Part shown: in pieces, positions 24,220 through 31,609 of the stretch | Layout: each line of letters begins with the position of its first letter | How positions within the stretch are numbered: position 1 is the stretch's first letter | Origin: Pseudomonadota bacterium | GTDB lineage: Bacteria; Desulfobacterota; Binatia; Binatales; Binataceae | Length of the DNA: 32,343 nucleotides | Direction of reading: 5' to 3' | NCBI GenBank assembly: GCA_021324855.1 | Contig: JAJPIG010000006.1 | Location: forward strand, 1-32,343 | Notes under the pieces: model-generated | Database searches by the model: none | What the model was told of the DNA's origin: nothing | Seen by the model: only the letters and a program-made list of their open reading frames with translations | Made by a program: the position numbers and the translations under genes

Positions 24220-24990
24220 ATGCGCCGATTGCTGATCGCCGGGAACTGGAAGATGAACCTGACGGCCGCCGAGTCGCAGGCGCTCGCGGGCGCGCTGCGC
24301 AAGGATCTCGACCGCGACGCCGCCCGGCTGGGACGCGATCGGGACGTGATGGTGGCGCCGCCCGCGGTTAACATCCCTGCGGTCGCGCGCGAACTCTACG
24401 GCTCCTCGATCGGGCTCGGCGCGCAGAACATGCACTTCGAGGATCGCGGGGCCTTTACCGGCGAGGTCTCCGCGCCGATGCTCAAAGAGTTCGGCGTGGT
24501 TTACGTGATCCTCGGTCACTCCGAGCGGCGGCACATCTTCGGCGAGCGCGACGAGTTCATCAATCGGAAGGTTCTGACCGCGCTGCGCCACGGGATGACG
24601 CCGATTCTCTGCGTCGGCGAGACCGGCAGCGAGCACGACCGCGGCGAAACGTCGACCGTGGTGCTGCGTCAGCTCCAGCGCGGATTGGACCAGGTGCCCG
24701 AGGGCGAGCTTGCGCGGGTTGCGATCGCGTACGAGCCGGTCTGGGCGATCGGCACCGGCCGCAACGCCACGCCGGGCGAGGCGGGCATCGTCCATGGCGC
24801 GATTCGCGAAGCGCTTCGCGATCGTTCCGGCGCTGTCGCTGACCAAGTGCGAATCCTTTATGGCGGCAGCGTCACTGCGGACAATGTTGACTCGCTCGTC
24901 GGGCATCCGGATATTGACGGGGTTCTGGTCGGCGGAGCAAGCTTGAAGGCTGAGTCGTTCGCGCGGATCGCAAGGACGGGCATCGCCTAG
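24220..24990 (+). CDS. tpiA: Triosephosphate isomerase
   Basis: 256 residues from ATG 24220, which gives the family-standard start MRRLLIAGNWKMN; a TTG five codons earlier (24205) is less likely. Interconverts dihydroxyacetone phosphate and glyceraldehyde 3-phosphate. Catalytic Lys11 (NWKMN), His100 (LGHSERR) and Glu172 (AYEPVWAIGTG) are all present, with the flexible loop 6 following. The phosphate-binding ILYGGSV and VGGASL blocks are intact. Third gene of the glycolytic run, 31 nt after pgk. Confidence 0.98.
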   Translation: MRRLLIAGNWKMNLTAAESQALAGALRKDLDRDAARLGRDRDVMVAPPAVNIPAVARELYGSSIGLGAQNMHFEDRGAFTGEVSAPMLKEFGVVYVILGHSERRHIFGERDEFINRKVLTALRHGMTPILCVGETGSEHDRGETSTVVLRQLQRGLDQVPEGELARVAIAYEPVWAIGTGRNATPGEAGIVHGAIREALRDRSGAVADQVRILYGGSVTADNVDSLVGHPDIDGVLVGGASLKAESFARIARTGIA

Positions 24991-25023
24991 CGATCGAAGC
25001 GCAGCCAGGATCGAAGGAAAGAG

Positions 25024-25365
25024 ATGGTCACCGCGATAATCGTGCTTCACGTGCTGGTCTGCATCGCACTGGTGGTGGTCGTGCTGTTGCAGCAGGGCAA
25101 AGGCGCCGATATTGGCGCGGTCTTCGGCGGCTCCAGCCAGACCGTGTTCGGCGCCAGCGGCGCGGGCAACATGCTGACCAAGACCACCTATGCGCTGGCG
25201 GCGGTGTTCTTTTCGACTTCCCTGTTCCTGGCCTATAACTCGACCCGGCGCGCGACCGGCAGCATCTTCAACGGCCGGGCGTTTCCCTCAGCGCCCGCGC
25301 CGGTCAAGCCGGTTCCGCCGGTCAAGAATCCGGCTTCGGCGCCGAATCACGCGCCGGGACATTAA
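25024..25365 (+). CDS. secG: Preprotein translocase subunit SecG
   Basis: 113 residues. Auxiliary inner-membrane subunit of SecYEG. Two transmembrane helices, about 3-22 and 54-72, flank the diagnostic loop LLQQGKGADIGAVFGGSSQTVFG. The C-terminal tail is Pro/Ala-rich. An AAGGAAAGAG ribosome site precedes the ATG. The tpiA-secG-tRNA-Leu order is common in proteobacteria and supports the call. Confidence 0.96.
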   Translation: MVTAIIVLHVLVCIALVVVVLLQQGKGADIGAVFGGSSQTVFGASGAGNMLTKTTYALAAVFFSTSLFLAYNSTRRATGSIFNGRAFPSAPAPVKPVPPVKNPASAPNHAPGH

Positions 25366-25379
25366 GTCTGTTTCGCGAT

Positions 25380-25465
25380 GCGAGGGTGGTGGAATGGCAG
25401 ACACGCGAGTTTGAGGGGCTCGTGGTAGAAATACCGTGCGGGTTCAAGTCCCGCCCCTCGCACCA
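25380..25465 (+). tRNA. tRNA-Leu (anticodon GAG)
   Basis: 86 nt. Acceptor stem GCGAGGG/CCCTCGC, D-arm with GTGGAATGGCAGACAC, anticodon stem CGAGT/GCTCG around loop TTGAGGG (anticodon GAG, 25413-25415), long class II variable arm with GGTA/TACC stem, and T-arm GCGGGTTCAAGTCCCGC. The CCA end is encoded (25463-25465). It lies 14 nt after secG and probably shares its transcript. Confidence 0.97.
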
Positions 25466-25547
25466 TCCGCTGACAAGGGTTCCAAATCGCTAATAGCCGC
25501 TGCGCGGAGCGCGCCGCCAACCGGGATGTCCGCTCTGGCCGCCTCGT

Positions 25548-25679
25548 CGTTATCCCGAGCGTAATCGCGGGATAGGCGCGACGCGGTTTCCCTGATCTTG
25601 GGTTTTGATCCATCGCCGCGCGGCGATTTCTCCACTGTGCCTGGCTCCAAGCGTTCCTTCGGCTCCGGTCGAGATGACG
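25548..25679. repeat. MITE/REP-like unit with imperfect terminal inverted repeats
   Basis: CGTTATCCCGAGC (25548-25560) matches the reverse complement of GGTCGAGATGACG (25667-25679) at 10 of 13 positions. Inside are TATCCCG/CGGGATA arms (25551-25574) and a perfect 16-nt palindrome ATCGCCGCGCGGCGAT (25612-25627). The ends resemble dispersed intergenic repeats of the CGTCATCCCGAGC type seen in many bacterial genomes. Confidence 0.45.
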
Positions 25680-25687
25680 GAAAATTG

Positions 25688-25720
25688 TCCGACTCTCCCC
25701 CAGATTGTGGGAGAGTCGGA
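25688..25720. repeat. Perfect 12-bp hairpin palindrome
   Basis: TCCGACTCTCCC (25688-25699) and GGGAGAGTCGGA (25709-25720) pair perfectly around a 9-nt loop. There is no adjacent T-run, so it is a REP-like unit or RNA-stabilising hairpin rather than a standard terminator. It could act on transcripts of tRNA-Leu (plus) or the Kelch gene (minus). Confidence 0.5.
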
Positions 25721-25795
25721 GCGGGTCGTTATCAGCCGCGATTTTCCACTTCGCGGCGCGGACTACCGGATCAGAGTTGCCGGTCGCTGCGGGCA

Positions 25796-26803
25796 TCAAT
25801 GCGGCTTGAATGCTTCGTTAACGTCCAGGTAAGGGGTCGAGTTGTTCGTTCCGCCGACTGCGAAGAGAAGGCCGTGAGCGGCGCCCACCGCGAACGAAAA
25901 GCGACTCGTCGGCATCGATGTGTCGGTGCTCCACTCATCTTCTTCAGGTTCGTACATCTCGTTCACCGAGGTCGCATTGCCACTGACGTTTCCCCCTAAG
26001 ACGTAGATATTGCCGTCAAGTTTGACGCCGCCGGCCTGAATACGAGCTGTGGGCATTGAAGCGCCGGTTGACCAGCTGTCTTCCTCAGGATCATAGACTT
26101 CGTTCACGGAGAGGGCTCCGGAGGCATTTCCTCCTCCGATGGCAAAAAGCTTACCGTGGGCCGCGACGACGACCAAATTACTCCGCCCCGTTGGCATGGA
26201 GGTCTTGGCGGACCAGGTGTTGGTGGTTGGGTCGTAGGCTTCAATCGAATTCAAATATACGCCGGGCGAGCCATTCTCTCCCCCAACAACATAGAGCACT
26301 CCATCCAATGTCGCCGCTCCTTCGCTATCAACCAGCGACGGTAGCGGCGCTTTTTCCGTCCAAGTGTTGGTGCTGGGGTCGTAAGCCTCGACCGTAGTTA
26401 CAGCGCCTCCGCATCCAGTTTGGCCGCCGATTACATAAAAGAGCCCGTTCAATTCGGCGCCGGCACCGTTCCAGCGTGCAGTGGGCATCGGCGCTACATC
26501 TGTCCAGGAGTCGGTAGCGGGATTGTAGGCTCTTACCGTGCTGATCGGCGTGCAATTGTTCGCTACCCCTCCCCCGGCAACGTAAAGGATACCGTTCACC
26601 ACGGCAGAGGCGCTCCCATTAAAGGCGATCGGAGAGGGTGCAAGCTCCTGCCACGTATCGGGCAAGTCCTGCGCGAACGCGTTGCTAAAGGTTATTGAAC
26701 CGGCAACAAACAGACAGACTGCGAATACCCATTTCCATTTGAGAGAATACGTTAAGTAATCACTACTCTTGCCTTGCATTACGACATCTATGCGCCGAAT
26801 CAT
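25796..26803 (-). CDS. Exported Kelch-repeat beta-propeller protein
   Basis: 335 residues. AGGAGG lies 9 nt before the ATG at 26803. The N-terminus has an extended charged leader followed by a hydrophobic signal (about 25-44, FAVCLFVAGSITFSNAFAQ). The mature protein is built of about six Kelch repeats of 45-50 residues, each with the pattern LYVAGG...YNPATDSWTDVAPMPTAR. A single six-bladed propeller is likely. No enzymatic residues are recognised; Kelch propellers usually bind proteins or sugars, so a periplasmic or extracellular binding role is inferred. Base composition is less GC-rich than neighbours, and the promoter region is very AT-rich, both hinting at acquisition by transfer. Confidence 0.88.
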   Translation of the reverse strand: MIRRIDVVMQGKSSDYLTYSLKWKWVFAVCLFVAGSITFSNAFAQDLPDTWQELAPSPIAFNGSASAVVNGILYVAGGGVANNCTPISTVRAYNPATDSWTDVAPMPTARWNGAGAELNGLFYVIGGQTGCGGAVTTVEAYDPSTNTWTEKAPLPSLVDSEGAATLDGVLYVVGGENGSPGVYLNSIEAYDPTTNTWSAKTSMPTGRSNLVVVAAHGKLFAIGGGNASGALSVNEVYDPEEDSWSTGASMPTARIQAGGVKLDGNIYVLGGNVSGNATSVNEMYEPEEDEWSTDTSMPTSRFSFAVGAAHGLLFAVGGTNNSTPYLDVNEAFKPH

Positions 26804-26820
26804 AGGATCATCCCTCCTGT

Positions 26821-27010
26821 TAGGTTAATACAATTCAAGTCAAGACAATCTCCTTTACGTCATTACCTATAGCGCTATTTAATCTTTAGATCAATCTATA
26901 ACAACATATTTTTGTTTAAAAGCTTTTTGCAGGAACGTGTGAGTGGAAGTTTTTATTCTAATAATATTGAGATCTATTAGTAATATGTAAAATAAAACAG
27001 GCGACAATAT
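26821..27010. other. AT-rich regulatory/intergenic block
   Basis: By hand count 26821-27000 is about 27% G+C in an otherwise strongly GC-rich window. It contains the Kelch promoter and inverted arms CTAATA/TATTAG (26958-26963, 26975-26980). Such islands are typical of xenogeneic-silencer targets or recent insertions. No gene is seen. Confidence 0.6.
26866..26894 (-). promoter_or_regulatory. Probable promoter of the Kelch gene
   Basis: On the minus strand, TTGATC (26894-26889), a 17-nt spacer and TATAGG (26871-26866). A perfect 10-nt palindrome ATAGCGCTAT (26869-26878) overlaps the -10, a suitable place for a repressor. Confidence 0.4.
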
Positions 27011-27066
27011 TAGTGGTTCTTAAGTATCGTGCTGTGACAAAAGACACGCCGGTGTTTGCGCCGCGC

Positions 27067-27089
27067 GAGATCCCTTCGCTCAGGATCAC
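27067..27089. repeat. Fragment of a dispersed intergenic repeat
   Basis: GAGATCCCTTCGCTCAGGATCAC resembles the right end of the repeat unit at 25548-25679 (CCTTCGGCTCCGGTCGAGATGACG) and has GATCC/GGATC arms. It probably is a decayed half copy. Confidence 0.3.
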
Positions 27090-27106
27090 CGCATGCCAAA
27101 AATTGA

Positions 27107-28084
27107 CTAACTGACAAGGTGGAGTTGGCTCGCGAGCCCACGCGATGCCGGTGGAGTCGCATCGCGGCGATCGCGCTCGCGATCGATCGGAAAGCCGTGT
27201 TTTTGCCGGATACGATCGAAGATCGGCCCGATGCGTTCATCGTAGCTCTTCGGCGCGTAAGCCGAGCGCCCGTAGAATGATTCGATGCGGGCGCGCAGAT
27301 GCGGGAAATGCGCCGCGACGAACGGGATAAACTTGCGCGCTGCGGCGGGCTTCAGAAACAAACTGCGCCACCACACGCCGTTGGCGCCGGCCAGCCGCGC
27401 TGCCCGCACCACCGCCTCGAGCGATGACTCCGCATCGGTGATGCCCGGAATCACCGGCATCACCAGCACGTTGCATCGGATGCCCGCCTGGCGAAGATGC
27501 ATCAGGGCGCGGAGACGCAATCCCGGCCGCGGCGCGCGCGGCTCGAGGAGCCGCTGGAGCCGCCGATCGAGCGTGATGAGCGAGAAATTGATCGAAAGCC
27601 GCGAGCGACGGTTGATGCGTTGCAGAAGATCGAGGTCGCGCACGATCAACGCCGACTTGGTGGTGATCGAAAGCTCAAGCCCGCCGACGCCGGCAAACAC
27701 TTGGAGCATCGACCGCGTCATCTGGAAGGTCCGCTCGGCGGGTTGATAGGGATCGGTCGCGGTGCCGATCGCGACCGCATCCGAGCCGATCGGCGTGCGC
27801 GCGAGCGTGCGCGCCAGGACCTCGGCCGCCTTGCGCTTGACGAAGATGCGCCGCTCGAAGTCGTCCGGGTCGCGCAGTTCGAGAAAATCATGGGTGTAGC
27901 GCGCGTAGCAGTAGACGCATCCGAATTCGCATCCGCGGTACGGATTGATCGTCCAGCGGAACGGCATCGCCGGGCTGGCGCATCGATTGAGAATCGATTT
28001 CACCGGCATCTCGACGAAGGTGACGCCGCGCCGCTGTTCTTCAGCAGCTTCAGGCTCCTCGAAAAGCTCCGCCGGGTCGAGCAT
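27107..28084 (-). CDS. SPL-like (Rv2578c/COG1533-type) radical SAM protein
   Basis: 325 residues. The radical SAM cluster motif is Cys52-x3-Cys56-x2-Cys59 in RGCEFGCVYCYAR, preceded by the family-typical RWTINPYRGC. Later blocks GTATDPYQPAE, LSITTKSALIVRDLDLL, SINFSLITLD and PVIPGITD match the COG1533 group related to spore photoproduct lyase. It should bind a [4Fe-4S] cluster and cleave SAM; the substrate is unknown for this group. Its high GC resembles the core genome rather than the neighbouring Kelch gene. No ribosome site is obvious at the ATG (28084). It lies alone, with no partner gene in close spacing. Confidence 0.88.
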   Translation of the reverse strand: MLDPAELFEEPEAAEEQRRGVTFVEMPVKSILNRCASPAMPFRWTINPYRGCEFGCVYCYARYTHDFLELRDPDDFERRIFVKRKAAEVLARTLARTPIGSDAVAIGTATDPYQPAERTFQMTRSMLQVFAGVGGLELSITTKSALIVRDLDLLQRINRRSRLSINFSLITLDRRLQRLLEPRAPRPGLRLRALMHLRQAGIRCNVLVMPVIPGITDAESSLEAVVRAARLAGANGVWWRSLFLKPAAARKFIPFVAAHFPHLRARIESFYGRSAYAPKSYDERIGPIFDRIRQKHGFPIDRERDRRDATPPASRGLASQLHLVS

Positions 28085-28271
28085 ACGGAGCAGTTTCGCT
28101 TTTTATTCGCTACAACGCAAGGGGGATTATCGGGAACCTGATACTCACCGAAGGGTTGCGTCGAAATAAAAGGCAACGTGAAGGTCGGCAAAATTCGTCG
28201 GATTCTTCGTCGCCGTCGGATGGCGACGACTCGTCAAGTCGGGTGTCTCAGCGCGGCGTCGTTGCGTTGCG

Positions 28272-29114
28272 TTACCTGTGACGCCTGCAGTGTGGGTTTT
28301 GTGTTGTGTCGTTGTCGAAATTGCAGTAGCCAAAGAACCCGAACGGTCTCTCTCTGCTTGGAACGGCATTGTACTGTTGGCAAAACCGAGTCCGATAACA
28401 AGAATCTCGCCACATGTAGTCAATGCATCCCAACATGATGATGCCTTCTGGATGCAGATCGACCGGTGTTGTCGGTTTGAGCTTAAGCCCGAGTTGTTCG
28501 CGAATGTATTCAACGGTTCCTGCTTTGAGGGGCTCTGTGTAGAGGTCCGCCTGGTGAGACTGTCCCGGTAGCAACAAAGCTCCAACTCCCGCGTCGGTAG
28601 GCTTTTCCCTACACCATTGTTCAACTCTTTGTCGGCTCGAGGAGTCAAATGGGGTGATTGCCAACCCCCTAAACCAGACTTGGTTCGCTGGCGAATGCCC
28701 CGCGTTGGCGTAGCTAATCCGAACTTTCAACGACGTATCGGTTGGAGCGGCCAGCACCTCTGTGCCGGTGAGCCCAACCCAAGGGCGTTCCGAAGCTTCG
28801 TATTCCTGCTGCGTAATTTGGGCTTGATAGGCAGCAGCCGCAGCTTGTCGATTAGCGGCCTTCACGCTGCGATTCAGGCTCTTGAGCGAACAGATAGCGA
28901 CGATGGTACCCACTACGGCCACCGCTACAATCAAGTACTGACTGAGAAGATACCAGCACTGATAGTGCTGCTTGCGGCGGGGATGATTGTGTGGTGGTGG
29001 GCGATTCGATTCACTTTTGGAAACGAAGGTGTCGGACTGTTGGCCTGTTGCTACTTTGATGGCTTCTTCTTGATTCTCGCCGCCTGGGCGATCCTTATCT
29101 CCCTCATTACCCAT
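28272..29114 (-). CDS. Membrane-anchored protein of unknown function
   Basis: 280 residues with a GAGGGG ribosome site before ATG 29114. A hydrophilic, acidic-then-basic N-terminus (about 1-50) precedes one transmembrane helix at about 56-76 (LSQYLIVAVAVVGTIVAICSL). A short coil follows (SVKAANRQAAAAAYQAQITQQEYEASERPWVG), then a probable beta-rich domain (VLAAPTDTSLKVRISYANAGHSPANQVWF) with several cysteines near the C-terminus. The helix-plus-ERPWVG layout recurs in many uncharacterised bacterial proteins, but I do not recognise a named family. Codon use is less GC-rich than the core genes, so transfer is possible. A CGTCGCC/GGCGACG hairpin downstream (28208-28228) may help end transcription. 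Confidence 0.65.
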   Translation of the reverse strand: MGNEGDKDRPGGENQEEAIKVATGQQSDTFVSKSESNRPPPHNHPRRKQHYQCWYLLSQYLIVAVAVVGTIVAICSLKSLNRSVKAANRQAAAAAYQAQITQQEYEASERPWVGLTGTEVLAAPTDTSLKVRISYANAGHSPANQVWFRGLAITPFDSSSRQRVEQWCREKPTDAGVGALLLPGQSHQADLYTEPLKAGTVEYIREQLGLKLKPTTPVDLHPEGIIMLGCIDYMWRDSCYRTRFCQQYNAVPSRERPFGFFGYCNFDNDTTQNPHCRRHR

Positions 29115-29213
29115 TGAGCGCCCCTCATAGATTTTTTGCGTGAAAATGATCGAACGCCGCTTCCGATACAGTACCCTCTAGCACGCCGAGCGCCGGCATC
29201 GTGACCAGCCTCG

Positions 29214-29230
29214 CGGGTCATCGAGACCCG
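29214..29230 (-). terminator. Weak hairpin after the AhpD-like gene
   Basis: CGGGTC-atcga-GACCCG, a 6-bp perfect stem 10 nt downstream of the stop. There is no T-run, so support is low. Confidence 0.25.
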
Positions 29231-29239
29231 GATGGGCGA

Positions 29240-29887
29240 CTACTTGCTGGCGTGGACCGGGGCGAGATCGACGTAGCCGGTGTCGCGCAGCAGGAACGAC
29301 TCGATCGGGATATGCAGGCTGTCGTGCACGGTGTTGTAAAACTTCCAGAAGCCGACCACGCACGCGAGTTCGATCACTTGCGGCGGCGTCAGATGGCGCT
29401 TAAGGCGTTCCAGAATTTCCTCCGGCACGCTCGTCGGATCGGCGGAGGCGGCGCGCACATAATCGAAGCAGATGCGCTCGAACTCGTTCTTCGGCACGTA
29501 AGTCCCAGCAATCAGGGACTGCAGTTCCTCTTCGCTCAGCCCCCATCCCTCTTCGCCTTCCATGCCTCGCGGCCGCTTGAGCATCGCGCACGAATGCGCG
29601 GTGCAATAGGCGCATCCGTTGATCGCGCAGGCGACCGCAGCGAGCTTGCGCTTGAGTTGCTGATCGATCGTCGATGAGGGGTCGCGCATGATGCGGCTGT
29701 TGAGCGTCCACAGGGTTTCGGCGATCTCGGGGCGATGCATGTAGAGCTTGAGCGCGTTCGGTATGAAGCCCATCCGGCGCTTGTACGGCTCGAGCACCGG
29801 CTTCAGATTTTCGGGGTAGGCCGATTCCTCGACATACGGGATGAAGGGCTCGGCCTCGATCGTCACCTTGGGCGGGGGCGTCTGCAT
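29240..29887 (-). CDS. Carboxymuconolactone decarboxylase/AhpD-like peroxidase-related protein
   Basis: 215 residues from ATG 29887, chosen because GAGGAG sits 8 nt upstream; the open frame extends five codons further to a TTG. An all-helical AhpD-like fold is indicated by the redox motif Cys92-x2-Cys95-x2-His98 (NGCAYCTAHS) and the surrounding DQQLKRKLAAVACAI and YVPKNEFERICFDYVRA blocks. Such proteins use the CxxC pair to reduce peroxides or act as thiol-disulphide partners; true carboxymuconolactone decarboxylase activity is unlikely. The N-terminal PFIPYVEESAYPENLKPVLEPYKRRMGF is typical of the peroxidase-related subgroup. It is divergent from the DUF1329 gene. Confidence 0.85.
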   Translation of the reverse strand: MQTPPPKVTIEAEPFIPYVEESAYPENLKPVLEPYKRRMGFIPNALKLYMHRPEIAETLWTLNSRIMRDPSSTIDQQLKRKLAAVACAINGCAYCTAHSCAMLKRPRGMEGEEGWGLSEEELQSLIAGTYVPKNEFERICFDYVRAASADPTSVPEEILERLKRHLTPPQVIELACVVGFWKFYNTVHDSLHIPIESFLLRDTGYVDLAPVHASK

Positions 29888-30258
29888 CGTTGGTCTCCTC
29901 AAACTTTATCGACGGCGTGCGAAAATTGCCGCGTTCGGCATGCCAAGCTTATCGGGAGCCGATACAGTCATCCGCATAGCAAAGTCATCCGATGCATACA
30001 AATCCAGGCGGGAATCAATCCGCTATCGAAGCGGCAGCGTTGAGGAGTTTCGCCGCACTGGATTTTTTTCCGACCGTTCGGTAGATATGTCGCACGTTTC
30101 GTGGCGGTTACGGGTTGTTGATTCAAAAAACGGGCTGACACCCGGGGGCAGTGCGGAAATTTGACAACCGTGCGGGCCTGATGCTAGCGCTCGCCGGGTT
30201 AAGGCATCGTAATTTTTTTTCGCATGAGGGTTATCGAATGCTCGCGGAGGAACTTCCC
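29888..30258. other. Divergent intergenic region upstream of the DUF1329 gene
   Basis: 371 nt with no gene. A consensus TTGACA (30161-30166) lies 18 nt before TAGCGC (30185-30190), a good -35 with a poor -10, about 70 nt before the DUF1329 start. A loose GCGGC...GCCGC stem (about 30031-30056) and a run of eight T (about 30211-30219) are present. Confidence 0.4.
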
Positions 30259-31605
30259 ATGCGCATTCCATTGAGACGGATGATCGGAGCGCTGTTGCTG
30301 GTTGGAGCAGTGGCGTTAAGCGGCGGACTCGCCAGTGCGGCAGGCGAGGAGGCTGCAACGATTCCGCCCGGCACCAAAATTACCCAGAAGAACTGGGAGC
30401 AGTATCAGCAGTTCATGAGCGAGGGGATGAAGGCCGTCTTCAAGGGCGATCACTTCTGGAAGTTCCCGGACAATATAGAGATCGATATCGGGCCGACGGT
30501 GCCGATTCCATTGCCCTCGTTCTTCAAGTCGGCGACCGAAGCGAACCAGAATGTGACCAAGATTGTGGCTGTCGGCGGCGGATTTGTGGCTGAGCCGTAC
30601 AAGACTGGACTGCCGTTTCCCGATCCGCTGAAGGGCGACCCGTCCCAAATCGGCCAGCGGATTTTCTGGGACCTGTGGTATCGATTTCATCCGCGCGTCG
30701 AAGAGGCGCCCAACTGTTCCTACGTGCTCGATCAGTTCGGCAATATGACGCGGACGGCCGACGAAATCATCGCCTTTTCGCAGCTCTCGCATCTGACCGA
30801 TCCGGGATTTCCGGAGAACGATCCGAATGCGGGTCCGTACTATTATGTCGCCTATGCTGAGCAAGTCGCCCCGGAAGCGGGTAAGTACACCACCACGCTG
30901 AATCTGCTGCTGCAGGATCCGCGCGCCGAGCCTGAATTGTATGAATTCGTGCCGACGCTGCGCCGCAGCTTGCGCCTGTCGCAATCGGCGCGATGCGCGC
31001 CGCTGTTCGGCACCGACCTGACCTTCGACGACAACTTCGAAGGACCTCCCGGGCTCCCCCAACTCTTCGATATCAAGTACGTGGGCGAGAAGAAGCTCAT
31101 CACGCTGGTGCATGGCGACACGCACAGCTTCGACACCTGCGGGACCGCATCGAACGTCGATTCCCGCTACTACTACATGGGTTCGAAGGGCATCGTGCCG
31201 TTCCCGAATCCCGGTTCCGGAGCCTGGGAACTGCGCGACGTTTATGTATTGTCGCTAAAGCGATTGCCGCAGAATTCGCCCGGGTACTGCTACGGCAACC
31301 GGCTGCTGTACGTCGATAAGGAGAACTTCTTCCCCGACCAGTTCGATCTCTATGACGCAGCGGGCAATCTCTACAAATGGAATGCGACCCTGCTGCGACC
31401 CTATCCCATGCCGGGCGGGAAGCCGGGCGACCAGGTCATCAGCATCTCGGGGCAGAACACGGCCTACTGCGTCAATTTCCAGGACAAGCACGTGACCGTA
31501 TTCATCGGTCTTCACGGCTGCATCAACAACGATTGCCAGGCGCAAGGCTACACAGACGCGACCCGTTGGGCTCTTCCCGAAGGGCTTTCGAAGATCATGC
31601 AGTAA
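30259..31605 (+). CDS. DUF1329 family exported protein
   Basis: 448 residues from ATG 30259 (GGAGG 8 nt upstream); earlier in-frame starts would bury the signal peptide. Signal peptide about 1-27 (MIGALLLVGAVALSGGLASA). The mature protein follows the DUF1329 plan: an N-terminal block with IPPGTKITQKNWEQYQQFM, then the diagnostic FVPTLRRSLRLSQSARCAP (240-258) and FGTDLTFDDNFEG. DUF1329 proteins are predicted LolB/LolA-like periplasmic or outer-membrane carriers of hydrophobic molecules, and often sit beside YCF48-like and RND/MMPL genes in hydrocarbon or steroid loci. Here the YCF48-like gene begins 4 nt after the stop. Cargo unknown. Confidence 0.88.
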   Translation: MRIPLRRMIGALLLVGAVALSGGLASAAGEEAATIPPGTKITQKNWEQYQQFMSEGMKAVFKGDHFWKFPDNIEIDIGPTVPIPLPSFFKSATEANQNVTKIVAVGGGFVAEPYKTGLPFPDPLKGDPSQIGQRIFWDLWYRFHPRVEEAPNCSYVLDQFGNMTRTADEIIAFSQLSHLTDPGFPENDPNAGPYYYVAYAEQVAPEAGKYTTTLNLLLQDPRAEPELYEFVPTLRRSLRLSQSARCAPLFGTDLTFDDNFEGPPGLPQLFDIKYVGEKKLITLVHGDTHSFDTCGTASNVDSRYYYMGSKGIVPFPNPGSGAWELRDVYVLSLKRLPQNSPGYCYGNRLLYVDKENFFPDQFDLYDAAGNLYKWNATLLRPYPMPGGKPGDQVISISGQNTAYCVNFQDKHVTVFIGLHGCINNDCQAQGYTDATRWALPEGLSKIMQ

Positions 31606-31609
31606 CGGG

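Larger units (their letters stand above)
25466..25795. other. Repeat-rich non-coding region after tRNA-Leu
   Basis: 330 nt without a gene. It holds a roughly 132-bp imperfect inverted-repeat unit (25548-25679) and a perfect 12-bp hairpin (25688-25720). No copy of the tRNA 3' end was found downstream, so there is no direct sign of an integrated element. Confidence 0.5.

Noticed and set aside
25380-25795. Integrated genetic element at tRNA-Leu
   Set aside because: No integrase gene and no direct repeat of the tRNA 3' end were found in the window; only small palindromic repeats are visible.
28617-29117. Plus-strand open frame opposite the membrane-anchored protein
   Set aside because: The minus-strand gene has a good ribosome site, a transmembrane helix and a coherent composition; the plus frame does not.
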